Of a stretch of 64,000 bases of DNA, positions 26,188-35,839 are shown one piece after another. The stretch is from contig JAEETJ010000015.1 of NCBI GenBank assembly GCA_016290295.1, positions 1 to 64,000 of the forward strand, read 5' to 3'. Both the position numbers and the translations under genes were made by a program. The stretch is from Bacteroidales bacterium. Its GTDB lineage: Bacteria > Bacteroidota > Bacteroidia > Bacteroidales > WCHB1-69. The notes beneath the pieces are model-generated. The model searched no databases, was not told the origin of the DNA, and saw nothing but the letters and a program-made list of their open reading frames with translations. Position 1 is the first letter of the stretch; each line of letters opens with the position of its first letter.

Positions 26188-28500
26188 ATGAAGAGTTACC
26201 TTAATTTTTTGAGCCGCAACAAACTCTACACCGCCATCGAGGCGGTGGGGCTGGTCGTGAGCCTCGCGTTCGTGATTATCATCGGCAGCTACGTGTGGCA
26301 GCAGTACAGCATCACACGCGAGAGCCCCGACCGTGAGAATATCTATACCTTCGGGACACCAAACACCACGGGTCTCACCTACGCCTTCCCCGATGAGCTA
26401 CTTGCGCGGGTTCCTGAGGTGGAAGCGGCGGTACGCTATTGCCAGTGTTATACGACCGTCGCCCAGATGGGAGATGACTATGTGAAAGTGAATGCGGTTG
26501 CCGTGGAGAAGGACTTCTTCATGATGTTCCCGCACCTCGGACGTTTCGTTGAAGGCGGTCTCGAAGACCTTGACGTTCCTACTAATGTGATTGTCAATGA
26601 GATGTTTGCACGAAAGCATGATTTAAAATCAGGTCAGACAATCCGGATTGATGGCGAGGATTATATCATTGCCGGCATTATCAAGGAATTCGAAAGCACC
26701 ATCTTCAAAAACAGCGACCTGATTGTCAATGTGCGCCATCCCGCCAATCGGTTTGCCATTGATATGCCCTACGATGGTTTCGGTACGACTATCACCTTTG
26801 CGAAAATCGTTAAAGGCACTGACCCCCAAGTGTTTTACGACAAAGTGGAGAAGGTCTGCAAAGAGATTTATCCCATATACGGACATGTTGGTTTCTTCGA
26901 ACGGTTGGAGATGACCCGATTCGACCAGCTGTTTTTCAATGACAATGGTCACGAATTCAACCATGGCGACCTCAAAACACTGAAATTGCTGGCGCTTGTC
27001 GGGTTGCTGTTGCTGCTCTCAGCGGTGTTCAACTACATCAATCTCTCGTTTGCCCTCACGGGGAAACGTGCCAAAGAGATGGCCACGCGCCGCCTGCTCG
27101 GAGCGCAGAAAGGGGAGATTGTTTGGAAATATATCGCTGAGTCATTGGTGTTTACAACGGTTTGCTTCGGTCTCGGACTGTTGTTGGCCTACCTGTTGGC
27201 ACCGTCGGTCAATGCCTTGCTCAACGATCCCGATGTGCCCATTCGAGTACGGCTGACGTTTACGTATATTTTGGCTTACCTTGCTGGTATCTTTGTGGTT
27301 GGCGTTCTTAATGGCATCATTCCGGCCTTGTTCGCCAGCCGAGTGCAGCCCATTGATGTGGTGAAAGGCACCTTCCGTCGTAATACGAAAATGGTGTTCA
27401 ACAAGGTGTTCATCGTCGTCCAAAGCGTTTTTGCGGTATTCCTCATCGCGATGGCCATCGTGATGGAGGCGCAATACCGCACTTCGCTCCATCGCCCGAT
27501 GCACTGCAACACACAAGACAAGTACTATGTGCTTGTTGAAGCACAGAATTCGGAACCCGAGCTGTTCGAGAAATTGGAGACGCTGCCCTGCGTGAAGCGG
27601 GTTGGCCGAAGTGTCGGGGTGCCCGGTTTTGTTTGGGATATGCAATATAACTGGGAGGGAGAAAAGAGCTTTATGTATTGGAAATTGCAGATGGATACGA
27701 CTGTTTTCCAGATGCTTGGATTTGAAGTGCTTAAGGATTATAAAGCACCGCTCTACAGCTCAATGTGGTTTGGCGAGCGGACATTTGCCGCTTTGGGTTT
27801 CAGCGATGGTGATCACGTCATCAATACTCCTTTGATTTCGGGGAAAAACGAAAGCAGGCAGGCGGCGGGCGTGATTTGTGATTTTCCCACCAACTGCAGC
27901 AATATGGGTGAAGAGACGAATGTTGTCATCTGCATTTTGAGGGAGGACGAGGTTCCGTTGCCCGGCTACCTCTTGGAGATTGTGGGCGACCATTCGGAAG
28001 CTGCGAAAGCCATCACAAAGGTGGTTGGTGACTGGTGTCACGAACAGCAGACGTTTTATTTCGCCAATGGTTTCATTGACGATTTCTACCGCGATGCGCT
28101 GAAACCCGCCAAGAACAATATGCGTCTGTTGGAAATTTTCATGCTGTTGGCAGTGCTGATCTCGCTGCTCGGGCTTCTGGCCATGAGCACCTACTATGCG
28201 GGCGAGAATGCCAAAGGCATCGCCGTGCGCAAGGTGTTCGGTGGCACCGTCAAGAGCGAGACCTGGCGCACCGTGCGAGAGTACATGCTGCTGGTCGCGG
28301 TGGCCTGCGTCATCGGTGTACCGATAGCGGTCTGGGCGGCGCAGCGTTACTTGGAGGGCTTCATCGTCAGGTTGGAGCACTACGGCTGGATCTTCTTCGT
28401 CGCCGTGGTCATCTCCCTTGCCATGGCCTTCCTTTCGGTCCTTTGGCAAACCTTGCGCGCCGCGAGGACGAACCCTGCAGAGGCATTGAAGAAGGAGTGA
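26188..28500 (+). CDS. FtsX/MacB-type ABC permease 1
   Basis: This is a 770-residue inner-membrane permease. The ATG at 26188 (MKSYLNFLSRNKLYTAIEAVG) is chosen because the paralogues begin the same way; the open frame upstream overlaps the ATPase gene. It has one N-terminal transmembrane helix, a MacB-like periplasmic domain (about 45-250), a first FtsX block of helices (about 270-400, with the motif KRAKEMATRRLLGAQ), a second periplasmic domain and a second FtsX block (about 650-760), ending in TNPAEALKKE. It is the first of three paralogues served by one ATPase gene. Such proteins drive TolC-dependent export or lipoprotein and peptide transport; the substrate is unknown. Confidence 0.9.
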   Translation: MKSYLNFLSRNKLYTAIEAVGLVVSLAFVIIIGSYVWQQYSITRESPDRENIYTFGTPNTTGLTYAFPDELLARVPEVEAAVRYCQCYTTVAQMGDDYVKVNAVAVEKDFFMMFPHLGRFVEGGLEDLDVPTNVIVNEMFARKHDLKSGQTIRIDGEDYIIAGIIKEFESTIFKNSDLIVNVRHPANRFAIDMPYDGFGTTITFAKIVKGTDPQVFYDKVEKVCKEIYPIYGHVGFFERLEMTRFDQLFFNDNGHEFNHGDLKTLKLLALVGLLLLLSAVFNYINLSFALTGKRAKEMATRRLLGAQKGEIVWKYIAESLVFTTVCFGLGLLLAYLLAPSVNALLNDPDVPIRVRLTFTYILAYLAGIFVVGVLNGIIPALFASRVQPIDVVKGTFRRNTKMVFNKVFIVVQSVFAVFLIAMAIVMEAQYRTSLHRPMHCNTQDKYYVLVEAQNSEPELFEKLETLPCVKRVGRSVGVPGFVWDMQYNWEGEKSFMYWKLQMDTTVFQMLGFEVLKDYKAPLYSSMWFGERTFAALGFSDGDHVINTPLISGKNESRQAAGVICDFPTNCSNMGEETNVVICILREDEVPLPGYLLEIVGDHSEAAKAITKVVGDWCHEQQTFYFANGFIDDFYRDALKPAKNNMRLLEIFMLLAVLISLLGLLAMSTYYAGENAKGIAVRKVFGGTVKSETWRTVREYMLLVAVACVIGVPIAVWAAQRYLEGFIVRLEHYGWIFFVAVVISLAMAFLSVLWQTLRAARTNPAEALKKE

Positions 28501-28507
28501 TTAGAAT

Positions 28508-28837
28508 CTAATTCTTAATATTTGCAAAATGGTCAAGATAATGATTGAGAGAAGTAAGTTCAATCAAATTGGAGGCGAGAAATGCTTCGCAGTAAAGTTC
28601 TCTGAAACGGCATATTTCTTTGAGGAGAGCCTTACGGTTTGGAGAGTTTCGACGACCGTATGCGATAGTAAGGTCAACAAGCTCTTGCATACGCTCGAAA
28701 GCTCGCTCGGCGTTATCGATACGGCCTTTGGCGAGCCATTTGACCACGCGGGAACCCTCGCTTCCGATATTAGCCATCTGCTGTGGGAGTGTCAGTTTGC
28801 TCCATCCGCTTTCAAAAAGTTTCTTATGTTGAATCAA
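28508..28837 (-). CDS. small conserved helical protein inserted against the operon
   Basis: About 109 residues, all-helical by composition. The core LTLPQQMANIGSEGSRVVKWLAKG...AFERMQELVDLTI...LLKEICRFRE looks like a small protein family I have seen annotated only as hypothetical, with a conserved LxxQxxNIGSE motif. I cannot name a function. It lies in the opposite direction between permease genes 1 and 2, with its stop 7 nt from the stop of permease 1 and its own promoter. The start is uncertain: no ATG precedes the conserved core, a TTG at 28837 is used here, and another TTG at 28852 overlaps the promoter -7 box. Leaderless or TTG initiation is inferred. Confidence 0.6.
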   Translation of the reverse strand: MIQHKKLFESGWSKLTLPQQMANIGSEGSRVVKWLAKGRIDNAERAFERMQELVDLTIAYGRRNSPNRKALLKEICRFRELYCEAFLASNLIELTSLNHYLDHFANIKN

Positions 28838-28849
28838 TTTCTTTTTTTG

Positions 28850-28877
28850 CAAAAATAGTAAAAATCCAGCAATTCAA
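28850..28877 (-). promoter_or_regulatory. promoter for the inverted small gene
   Basis: On the minus strand TTG (28877-28875), a 17-nt spacer and TATTTTTG (28857-28850) match the Bacteroidetes consensus. The -7 box overlaps the upstream TTG that a gene caller could mistake for the start. Confidence 0.55.
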
Positions 28878-28907
28878 ATTCAATTATAACAAATAATAAT
28901 AAGAATT

Positions 28908-31283
28908 ATGTCTAGTTACCTCAAATTCCTAAGCAGAAACAAACTCTATACCGCCATTGAAGCGGTGGGGCTGGTCGTGAGCTTAGCGTTCGTCATTCTG
29001 ATTGGCAGCTACGTGGCACAGCAATGGGCCGTCGTGAATGAGAATCCCAATCATGACCGCATTTACGGCCTTAGTAATACGTTACACCTGGGACTGTCTG
29101 TTTGGGATAAAGAGTCTCTGGAAACCAATATTCCTGAAATTGAGTTGATCAGCAGAATCAGGGAGAAGGATGGCGAATTGGTTTATCAAAGTAAGACCTA
29201 TCCTGCTAACATCAAGTTCGCTGACCAGGACTTTTTCAATCTTTTCCCGTATTACACGTTTGTGGAAGGGAGCAGTGACGGATTTGACAAATCCGACAAC
29301 GCCATTATCAGTGAAACTATGGCTAGACAGTTTGAGGACAAAGGGAACTTGTTGGGCAAAACCATCATCATCGATGAAAAGCCATACATCATTTGCGGCA
29401 TCATAAAAGATGTCCAAAATTCCTTGATTCAGTATTTTGACGTGTTGCTTCCTTTTGATGATAAAAGCTATGAGGGGCAAATGCCTTTCCATATCATCCA
29501 GGGTGTGCTCACCCTCTTTCAGAGAATGGAGAACACGGACGAGGAGGCTTTCAAAAACAAGGTACTTGAGCTCTGCAATCAAAATTATAGTTTTTGGGGA
29601 GAAGAGTGGTTAAATGGGCTTGTGGTGTACAATTATAAGGAGATGTTCTTCAATTCCTATTCCCATTCGAATAAAAGTATTCATACTGGGAACCTCACTA
29701 ACATCCGGATTCTTACGGCCATCGTTATCCTTCTTTTGCTGTCGGCTGTCATCAACTACATCAACCTCAGTATGGCTTTGGTGGGAAAACGTGCCAGGGA
29801 AATGGCTACCCGCCGACTTTTGGGGGCGCAGAAATTGTCCGTCATGGGCAAACTTATTGCCGAATCTGTGTTGTTCACAGCAGTATGTTTCGTTTTCGCC
29901 TTTTTGTTGGCTTATGCTTTGGTGCCCACGATGAATCGGCTGTTAGTCAGCAATACTCCTGATGCCGACATCCAATTACGGCTGTTGATGACGCCCGCAT
30001 ACATAGTTGCGTATATGAGTGGTATTCTGCTACTGGGAGTGCTTTCAGGCTGGTTGCCCGCTTTGTTCGCCTCCCGTTATGCCCCGATTGAGGTGGTTCG
30101 CGGCGCATTCCGCCAATACAACAAAATGTGGTTCAACAAGATATTCATAGTTTTCCAGAGCGTGCTTTCGTTTGTGCTGATTGCCTTGGCTACCGTGATG
30201 GAGGTGCAGATGCGGCACATGGTTAATCGCCCCACCCATCTTCAGACAAAAGACCTTTTTGTGATTGATGAACCTTATCCGCCAAGAGCGTATTTGCCCA
30301 TTGTGGAAGAGCTCAGGTCGTTGCCATGTGTTGAAGAAGTCGGTATCGGGCAAGGTTATCCTGGGAAAATCAACTATAGCTTTGGCATTCCAGATATGGA
30401 AGACGATTCCAAAAGCGAGATAACAATGGCAACGGTTCTATGTGACTCAATCTATTTCCAACTGATTGGTTTTGAGGTGATTGAGGATTTTGGCCATCCC
30501 AAAGCCAATTCGCTGTGGTTAGGAGAGCATGTCTTGGTGGAAAGCGGTGTTTCCGATACCTCCACTTCGTTTTTGAATAGGATAGCCGCATATTTTAGCA
30601 CCTATTACCATCTGAATGTGGAATACATTGGAGGTGTTGTGTATGATTTCCCTGTCAATGGTGCTGCTTGTGCCGATGGCGACTATAATTTAAATGGAGG
30701 TGTTTTTGTGTTTGATATTGAGAAAATGGGCTACGGAGTCGGATTGCTCGTCAAGACCACTGGTGACCATGCGGAAGCAGAAAGACAGATTATGGACCAC
30801 TACAACCAGTGGGTGGAGAAAAAGGAGGGCGTTGGCAGGGATGTCAAGTGCGGCTATGTGGACGATCTGATGTTGGAGCAATTGGAACCAGCCAAACGCA
30901 TTGTGAGGCTGTTAGAGATTTTCATGGGTTTGTCGGTATTACTCTCCCTTCTCGGCCTCGTTGCCATGAGCACCTATTATTGTGACGAAGGCAGTCACAG
31001 CATCGCCATCCGCAAGGTGTTCGGCAGCGATGTCAATCGCGAGTTGTGGCGCACCGTGAAAGACTACATGATTCTTGTTGGTATTGCCGCAATCATCGGG
31101 GCTCCCGTTGCTGTTTGGCTTAGCGGCAAATACTTGGAACGTTTTGCCTATCGCATTGAGCATTATGGCTGGATTATTGTCGTGGCGGTTGTGGTCACCA
31201 TGCTGCTGGCTTTCCTTTCCGTCCTCTGGCAGACGCTCCGCGCCGCGAAGACGAACCCCGCGGAAGCGCTGAAGAAGGAGTAA
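28908..31283 (+). CDS. FtsX/MacB-type ABC permease 2
   Basis: A 791-residue paralogue of the preceding permease with the same plan: an N-terminal helix (VVSLAFVILIGSYVAQQW), a periplasmic MacB-like domain, an FtsX block with KRAREMATRRLLGAQK near 300, a second periplasmic domain, and a C-terminal FtsX block with STYYCDEGSHSIAIRKVFGSD. Its start MSSYLKFLSRNKLYTAIEAVG aligns with both neighbours. The first ~40 and last ~25 residues are almost identical to those of the other permeases while the periplasmic parts have diverged strongly. That fits shared contacts with the ATPase and membrane and different extracytoplasmic partners. Confidence 0.9.
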   Translation: MSSYLKFLSRNKLYTAIEAVGLVVSLAFVILIGSYVAQQWAVVNENPNHDRIYGLSNTLHLGLSVWDKESLETNIPEIELISRIREKDGELVYQSKTYPANIKFADQDFFNLFPYYTFVEGSSDGFDKSDNAIISETMARQFEDKGNLLGKTIIIDEKPYIICGIIKDVQNSLIQYFDVLLPFDDKSYEGQMPFHIIQGVLTLFQRMENTDEEAFKNKVLELCNQNYSFWGEEWLNGLVVYNYKEMFFNSYSHSNKSIHTGNLTNIRILTAIVILLLLSAVINYINLSMALVGKRAREMATRRLLGAQKLSVMGKLIAESVLFTAVCFVFAFLLAYALVPTMNRLLVSNTPDADIQLRLLMTPAYIVAYMSGILLLGVLSGWLPALFASRYAPIEVVRGAFRQYNKMWFNKIFIVFQSVLSFVLIALATVMEVQMRHMVNRPTHLQTKDLFVIDEPYPPRAYLPIVEELRSLPCVEEVGIGQGYPGKINYSFGIPDMEDDSKSEITMATVLCDSIYFQLIGFEVIEDFGHPKANSLWLGEHVLVESGVSDTSTSFLNRIAAYFSTYYHLNVEYIGGVVYDFPVNGAACADGDYNLNGGVFVFDIEKMGYGVGLLVKTTGDHAEAERQIMDHYNQWVEKKEGVGRDVKCGYVDDLMLEQLEPAKRIVRLLEIFMGLSVLLSLLGLVAMSTYYCDEGSHSIAIRKVFGSDVNRELWRTVKDYMILVGIAAIIGAPVAVWLSGKYLERFAYRIEHYGWIIVVAVVVTMLLAFLSVLWQTLRAAKTNPAEALKKE

Positions 31284-31300
31284 TTATAACCGAAAGATAT

Positions 31301-33652
31301 ATGAAAAGTTACCTCAAATTCCTAAGCAGAAACAAGCTTTACACCGCCATTGAGGCGGTGGGGCTCGTCGTATCCATTGCCTTCGTGATACTGATAGGCT
31401 CGTATGTGGCGCAGCAATGGGCCGTGGTCTATGAAACCCCTGACCATGACCGGATTTATGGCTTAGGCACAGCGGATGTGTTAGCCCTTTCATGGGATGA
31501 CAAGGAATCGTTGGAAAGCCAAATACCCGAGATAGAGGCCATCACGAGAATCAGCTATGGCGGTGACAAGATTAGCTATAATGGCAATAGTTATCATGTG
31601 ATTGCTCGTCAGGTAGATCCCGGTTTCTTTGACCTATTCCCTCAATATACCATGGTGGAAGGCAGTTCCGATTGTTTTGAGGGTGGCCATACCGTCATTG
31701 TCAGCAAAAGTCTTGCCGCCACTATTGGCGAGGAAAGGGAGTTGATAGGCCATCCGATTCAAGTATATGATTCCACCTATATTATCGGGGGAATTATGGA
31801 GGATGTGCGCAATTCTTTTATCTCCTATTTTGATGTGCTTATCCCTACGGATGATGAAGCTTGGAGGCAAATACCCTTTATTGGAATGCAGGGAGGAATA
31901 GGCTCGCATTTGACCCTTTTCAGACGGGCGGAGAATACCGATGAGGAACTTTTCAGACAAAAAGTACTGGAAATATGCAGCAACAACCACCATGGTTCAA
32001 AAGACATAGAGATGTACAACTGCAAGGAGATGTTTTTTCATCCTGCGTCAAGCAGTTTTATTCACGAAGGTAATCTGACCATGTTGAGGATCCTAACAGT
32101 GGTGGTGCTGTTATTGTTATTGTCGGCCATATTCAACTATGTGAACCTGAACATGGCTTTGGTGAGCAAAAGAGCCAAGGAAATGGCTACAAGGCGCTTG
32201 TTGGGTGCTCAAAAACAGGCGATTATCGGAAAATATATCCTTGAGTCCATTTTGTTCACGGCGGTCTGTTTCGCTTTTGCCTTGTTATTGGCCTACGCGC
32301 TGGTCCCTACGATGAATCTTCTGTTGACGCAAGACCAGCCGGAAGCCGATATCCAACTTCGTTTTCTGCTCACTCCTGCCTATCTGCTTTCCTATATTGC
32401 CGGAGTCTTGGTATTGGGCGTATTGTCGGGACTGTTACCAGCGTTGCTCGCCTCGCATTACCAGCCCATTGACATCGTACGAGGAGTGTTCCGCCGGCAC
32501 AGCAAAACCTGGCTCAACGGGGTCTTTATCACCATTCAGAATGTTCTGTCAATCATACTGATAGCATTGGCATTGGTGATGGAGGTTCAGATGCATCACA
32601 TGATGAAACGCCCTTTGAACGCGAACACAGAAGATTTGTTTATGCTTGACATGAGTGTTATCCACACCGATGAGTTAAAGACCTTGGCAGAGCAGCTGGA
32701 AAGCACGCCCTGTGTGGAGGCATTCGGTTATGGACGTGGATATCCGGGATGCATTTTTTATACAAAGGGAGTACTTTTGCCCGATAGGGAGGAGAGTATA
32801 GCTATCAGTTTGATTGTGTGCGACACAGCCTATTTCCGTTTGTTAGGCTTGGAAATCCTAGAGGATTTTGGTCATCCCATGGCCAATTCCATGTGGTTGG
32901 GGCAAAGGGCCTATCTGGAGGCCAACGTTTCCGACACCTCCACCATGTTTACCAGGATGTTCAGTGTCAATCAAAGCAAGGCGGATTATATCGGAGGTGT
33001 TTTCAAGGATATTCCAGGACAAAGCGCAGCCCACGCCGCTGACGAATACTATCAGCTGAATGTGGGCATAGTGGTGCAAAAACCGGAAGATTTAAATTGT
33101 TTTTGTGGCATGCTGATTAAAACCAATGGGGACCACAAGGAAGCCGAGCGGACTATTATGAATCTGTATAAAACATGGAGCGAGCAAAAATACGGATTCT
33201 ATGAGGAGCCTAACGAGTATGGTTATATAGATGATCTTCTGGCAAAAGAATTGGAACCGGCCAAGCGCACCATGCGTTTGTTGGAGCTGTTCATGTTGCT
33301 TTCGGTGTTGCTTTCAATGCTTGGCTTGGTGGCCATGAGCACCTATTACAGCGGTGAGAACACCCAGAGTGTCGCCATCCGCAAGGCCTTTGGCAGTGAT
33401 GTGCGGAGCGAGCTATGGCGCACAGTGAGAGGTTATATGCTGCTGGTGGGCATAGCGGCGGTTATCGCTGTTCCCGTTGCTGTATGGCTTAGCGGCAAAT
33501 ACTTGGAGCGTTTTGCCTACCGCATTGAGCATTATGGTTGGATTATCATTTTGGCGGTGGTTATCTCCATGGTTATTGCCTTCCTGTCGGTCCTTTGGCA
33601 AACCTTGCGCGCCGCGAGGACGAACCCTGCGGAGGCGCTGAAAAAGGAATAA
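31301..33652 (+). CDS. FtsX/MacB-type ABC permease 3
   Basis: The third tandem paralogue, 783 residues, starts 17 nt after permease 2 and so is surely co-transcribed with it. It has the N-terminal helix (VVSIAFVILIGSYVAQQW), a periplasmic domain, KRAKEMATRRLLGAQKQ at the first FtsX block, and a C-terminal block ending in TNPAEALKKE. It is closer to permease 2 than to permease 1 (shared QQWAV, GNLT.LRILT and DFGHPMANSMWLG segments). No terminator follows; the toxin-antitoxin genes come next with their own promoter. Confidence 0.9.
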   Translation: MKSYLKFLSRNKLYTAIEAVGLVVSIAFVILIGSYVAQQWAVVYETPDHDRIYGLGTADVLALSWDDKESLESQIPEIEAITRISYGGDKISYNGNSYHVIARQVDPGFFDLFPQYTMVEGSSDCFEGGHTVIVSKSLAATIGEERELIGHPIQVYDSTYIIGGIMEDVRNSFISYFDVLIPTDDEAWRQIPFIGMQGGIGSHLTLFRRAENTDEELFRQKVLEICSNNHHGSKDIEMYNCKEMFFHPASSSFIHEGNLTMLRILTVVVLLLLLSAIFNYVNLNMALVSKRAKEMATRRLLGAQKQAIIGKYILESILFTAVCFAFALLLAYALVPTMNLLLTQDQPEADIQLRFLLTPAYLLSYIAGVLVLGVLSGLLPALLASHYQPIDIVRGVFRRHSKTWLNGVFITIQNVLSIILIALALVMEVQMHHMMKRPLNANTEDLFMLDMSVIHTDELKTLAEQLESTPCVEAFGYGRGYPGCIFYTKGVLLPDREESIAISLIVCDTAYFRLLGLEILEDFGHPMANSMWLGQRAYLEANVSDTSTMFTRMFSVNQSKADYIGGVFKDIPGQSAAHAADEYYQLNVGIVVQKPEDLNCFCGMLIKTNGDHKEAERTIMNLYKTWSEQKYGFYEEPNEYGYIDDLLAKELEPAKRTMRLLELFMLLSVLLSMLGLVAMSTYYSGENTQSVAIRKAFGSDVRSELWRTVRGYMLLVGIAAVIAVPVAVWLSGKYLERFAYRIEHYGWIIILAVVISMVIAFLSVLWQTLRAARTNPAEALKKE

Positions 33653-33682
33653 TCTTTTCAAAAAAAAGCAATTTAATATACA

Positions 33683-33708
33683 TTGTATTGAAAAATGTTG
33701 TACTTTTG
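33683..33708 (+). promoter_or_regulatory. promoter of the toxin-antitoxin pair
   Basis: TACTTTTG (33701-33708) is a -7 match, with TTG at 33683-33685 and a 15-nt spacer. The layout, TTGTAT.GAAAAA.GTTGTA.TTTTGCA, is strikingly like the tRNA promoter at 1496-1521. Confidence 0.55.
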
Positions 33709-33738
33709 CATTACAAATAATATTAAATTTAAATCGTC

Positions 33739-34041
33739 ATGTCACAAACAACAATGTCTATCAGGGTAGATAGCAATTTGAAACAAAAATTTGACAACTT
33801 ATGCAATGAATTCGGCTTAAGCGTCACTTCAGCTTTTACCATTTTCATGAATGCTGTGGTTCGAGAACGCAGGATTCCTTTTGAGATTAGGACTGATTCA
33901 AGAGAGAGTGAAAAAGAAATCCGGGATAAAGGAATAGCAGCATTCTTAGAGATTCGAAAAATGGCAGAACAAGGCGCTTTTCCTGATATGACATTAGAGG
34001 AAATTAATGAGGAAATCAGATTAGCAAGAGAGGGGAAATGA
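33739..34041 (+). CDS. RelB/DinJ-type antitoxin
   Basis: A 100-residue protein whose first half (MSIRVDSNLKQKFDNLCNEFGLSVTSAFTIF, then RRIPFEI) is a typical ribbon-helix-helix RelB/DinJ domain that would bind its own promoter. The acidic, charged C-terminal half (about 55-100) probably wraps and neutralises the toxin. It overlaps the PIN-domain gene by four bases (ATGA), the usual coupling in type II toxin-antitoxin pairs. RelB/DinJ proteins usually pair with RelE/YafQ toxins, so the PIN partner is a mixed arrangement. Confidence 0.85.
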   Translation: MSQTTMSIRVDSNLKQKFDNLCNEFGLSVTSAFTIFMNAVVRERRIPFEIRTDSRESEKEIRDKGIAAFLEIRKMAEQGAFPDMTLEEINEEIRLAREGK

Positions 34042-34451
34042 GAAAAAACAAGGTGTTTGCAGTAATAGACACTAATGTCATCGTGTCAGGATTGTTAAGT
34101 CCTAATCCATTATCTCCGACCAAAATTGTGTTGGAGAATGTTATTAATTGTAGAATTATACCCTTGTACTGCGATGAGATATTAGAAGAATATCATGATG
34201 TGTTGTGTAGAGATAAATTTCACCTTCCTCAAGATAATGTGAATAAGATAATTAATTTAATAGAATCAGAGGGTATTTCATCTCCAAGGGTGGTGTCAAC
34301 AGAAATTTTTCCCGATAAAAAAGATATCGTTTTCTATGAGATTGCTATGAGTAAAGAAGATGCCTATCTAGTTACGGGAAACATAAAGCATTTTCCAAAG
34401 AAGCCTTTTGTGGTTACACCGGCTGAAATGGTAGCGATATTAGGATTATAA
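34038..34451 (+). CDS. PIN-domain toxin (putative ribonuclease)
   Basis: A 137-residue PIN-domain protein of the type often annotated as the toxin component of type II systems. Acidic residues expected to bind metal are visible: Asp11 in AVIDTNVIVSGLL, glutamates around 47-51 (CDEILEEY), Asp93/Asp96 (FPDKKDIVFYEIA) and Asp108 before LVTGNIKHFP. It probably cleaves RNA, with an unknown target. It begins inside the last codons of the antitoxin gene. The pair separates the export genes from their regulators, so it was probably inserted or retained there as a module. Confidence 0.85.
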   Translation: MRKNKVFAVIDTNVIVSGLLSPNPLSPTKIVLENVINCRIIPLYCDEILEEYHDVLCRDKFHLPQDNVNKIINLIESEGISSPRVVSTEIFPDKKDIVFYEIAMSKEDAYLVTGNIKHFPKKPFVVTPAEMVAILGL

Positions 34452-34492
34452 CGGTCACGCTTTCCAAAGTCTTGAATCCCAAAAACATCATT

Positions 34493-35839
34493 ATGACCAA
34501 ACTGAAATCAAAAATATTAGTCGTTGACGACAATGCGGGCATCCGCTCTACGCTGAAGCTGCTGTTGCCAGCGCATTTTCCCGAAGTTGAAATTATCGCC
34601 TCGCCCAAAGAGCTGATGAGCAAGATGAGCAGTTTCAAACCTGATGTGGTGCTGCTGGACATGAATTTCGAGGCGGATATCAACACTGGCAACGAAGGGT
34701 TGTTCTGGCTTTCGGAACTGAAGCGCAGCTTTGCGGATACCGAGGTGGTGCTCTTCACAGCTTACGCTGACATCGCTTTGGCTGTGGAGGGCATGAAACG
34801 AGGTGCTTTCGATTTTATCGTCAAGCCTTGGGATAATGATAAACTGTTAGGCGTTTTGGAGGCGGCTTGCCGGAAACACAAGCCGGAGTCTCAGCCTAAG
34901 ACGTCAGTACAAGAAATGACTATGTTGTGGGGAAACAGCCCTGCTGTCAGTGACATACACCGAATGGTGGAGAAAATCGCCCCGACAGAGGCCTCTGTCT
35001 TGATTACCGGTGAAAACGGAACGGGCAAGGATGTGTTGGCTAATGAAATTCACCGACTTTCTGCCCGGGCAAGCAAAGACATGGTCAGTGTCGATATCGG
35101 CTCCCTTACCGAAACACTGTTCGAAAGCGAGCTTTTTGGCCATGTCAAAGGGGCCTTTACAGATGCCCGTGCTGACCATACCGGTAAGTTTGAACAGGCT
35201 AACGGCACCACACTCTTCTTGGATGAAATCGGCAATATTCCACTGAATCTGCAGGCGAAACTGCTGCGGGTACTGCAAAACCGCAGTATCACCAGGGTTG
35301 GTGACACAAAGGCCATTCCCATCGACATCCGTTTGATTTGCGCTACCAACAAAGACCTGCCCCAGATGGTTCGGGAAGGGAAATTCCGTGAGGATTTGTT
35401 TTACCGCATCAATACGGTGACCATGCATCTTCCTCCTTTGCGGGAGCGTTTAGATGAAATCGAAGCCTTGTCAACCCTCTTTATCCAGAAATTCGCCACG
35501 AAATACCATCGTCAGGTGAAGGGCCTTTCCCCGGAGGCGTTGTCTCTGTTACAGCGTTGTTATTGGAAGGGAAATATTCGCGAGTTGCAGAATTGTCTCG
35601 AGAAAGCCGTCATTCTTTCCGAAAAGGAATATATTCAGGCGGCAGACTTGCAAATTGACGCACAGCACCTGAGGGATATCACGGAATCTGCCAACCCTTC
35701 CGAGAGTTTGCAGGATGCGGAGGAGCGTATTATCCGACAGGCCATGAAGAAACACAACGGGAATCTCACCTTGGTGGCCAAAGCGTTGAATATCAGTCGC
35801 CCCACTTTATATAACAGACTGAAAAAATACGGAATATGA
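34493..35839 (+). CDS. sigma-54-dependent response regulator (NtrC family)
   Basis: A 448-residue activator. It comprises a receiver domain (about 1-120; DD at 12-13, phosphorylation site Asp56 in VLLDMNF, conserved Lys in FIVKPWD), an AAA+ domain (about 145-370; Walker A GENGTGKD, Walker B TTLFLDEIG), and a Fis-type helix-turn-helix at the end (LTLVAKALNISRPTLYNRLKKYG). The sigma-54 contact loop reads GAFTDA instead of the classical GAFTGA. The ATG at 34493 is preferred to a TTG 21 nt earlier because it opens on the receiver domain. It overlaps the kinase gene by four bases. The two -24/-12 promoters in the export locus are its likely targets. Confidence 0.92.
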   Translation: MTKLKSKILVVDDNAGIRSTLKLLLPAHFPEVEIIASPKELMSKMSSFKPDVVLLDMNFEADINTGNEGLFWLSELKRSFADTEVVLFTAYADIALAVEGMKRGAFDFIVKPWDNDKLLGVLEAACRKHKPESQPKTSVQEMTMLWGNSPAVSDIHRMVEKIAPTEASVLITGENGTGKDVLANEIHRLSARASKDMVSVDIGSLTETLFESELFGHVKGAFTDARADHTGKFEQANGTTLFLDEIGNIPLNLQAKLLRVLQNRSITRVGDTKAIPIDIRLICATNKDLPQMVREGKFREDLFYRINTVTMHLPPLRERLDEIEALSTLFIQKFATKYHRQVKGLSPEALSLLQRCYWKGNIRELQNCLEKAVILSEKEYIQAADLQIDAQHLRDITESANPSESLQDAEERIIRQAMKKHNGNLTLVAKALNISRPTLYNRLKKYGI

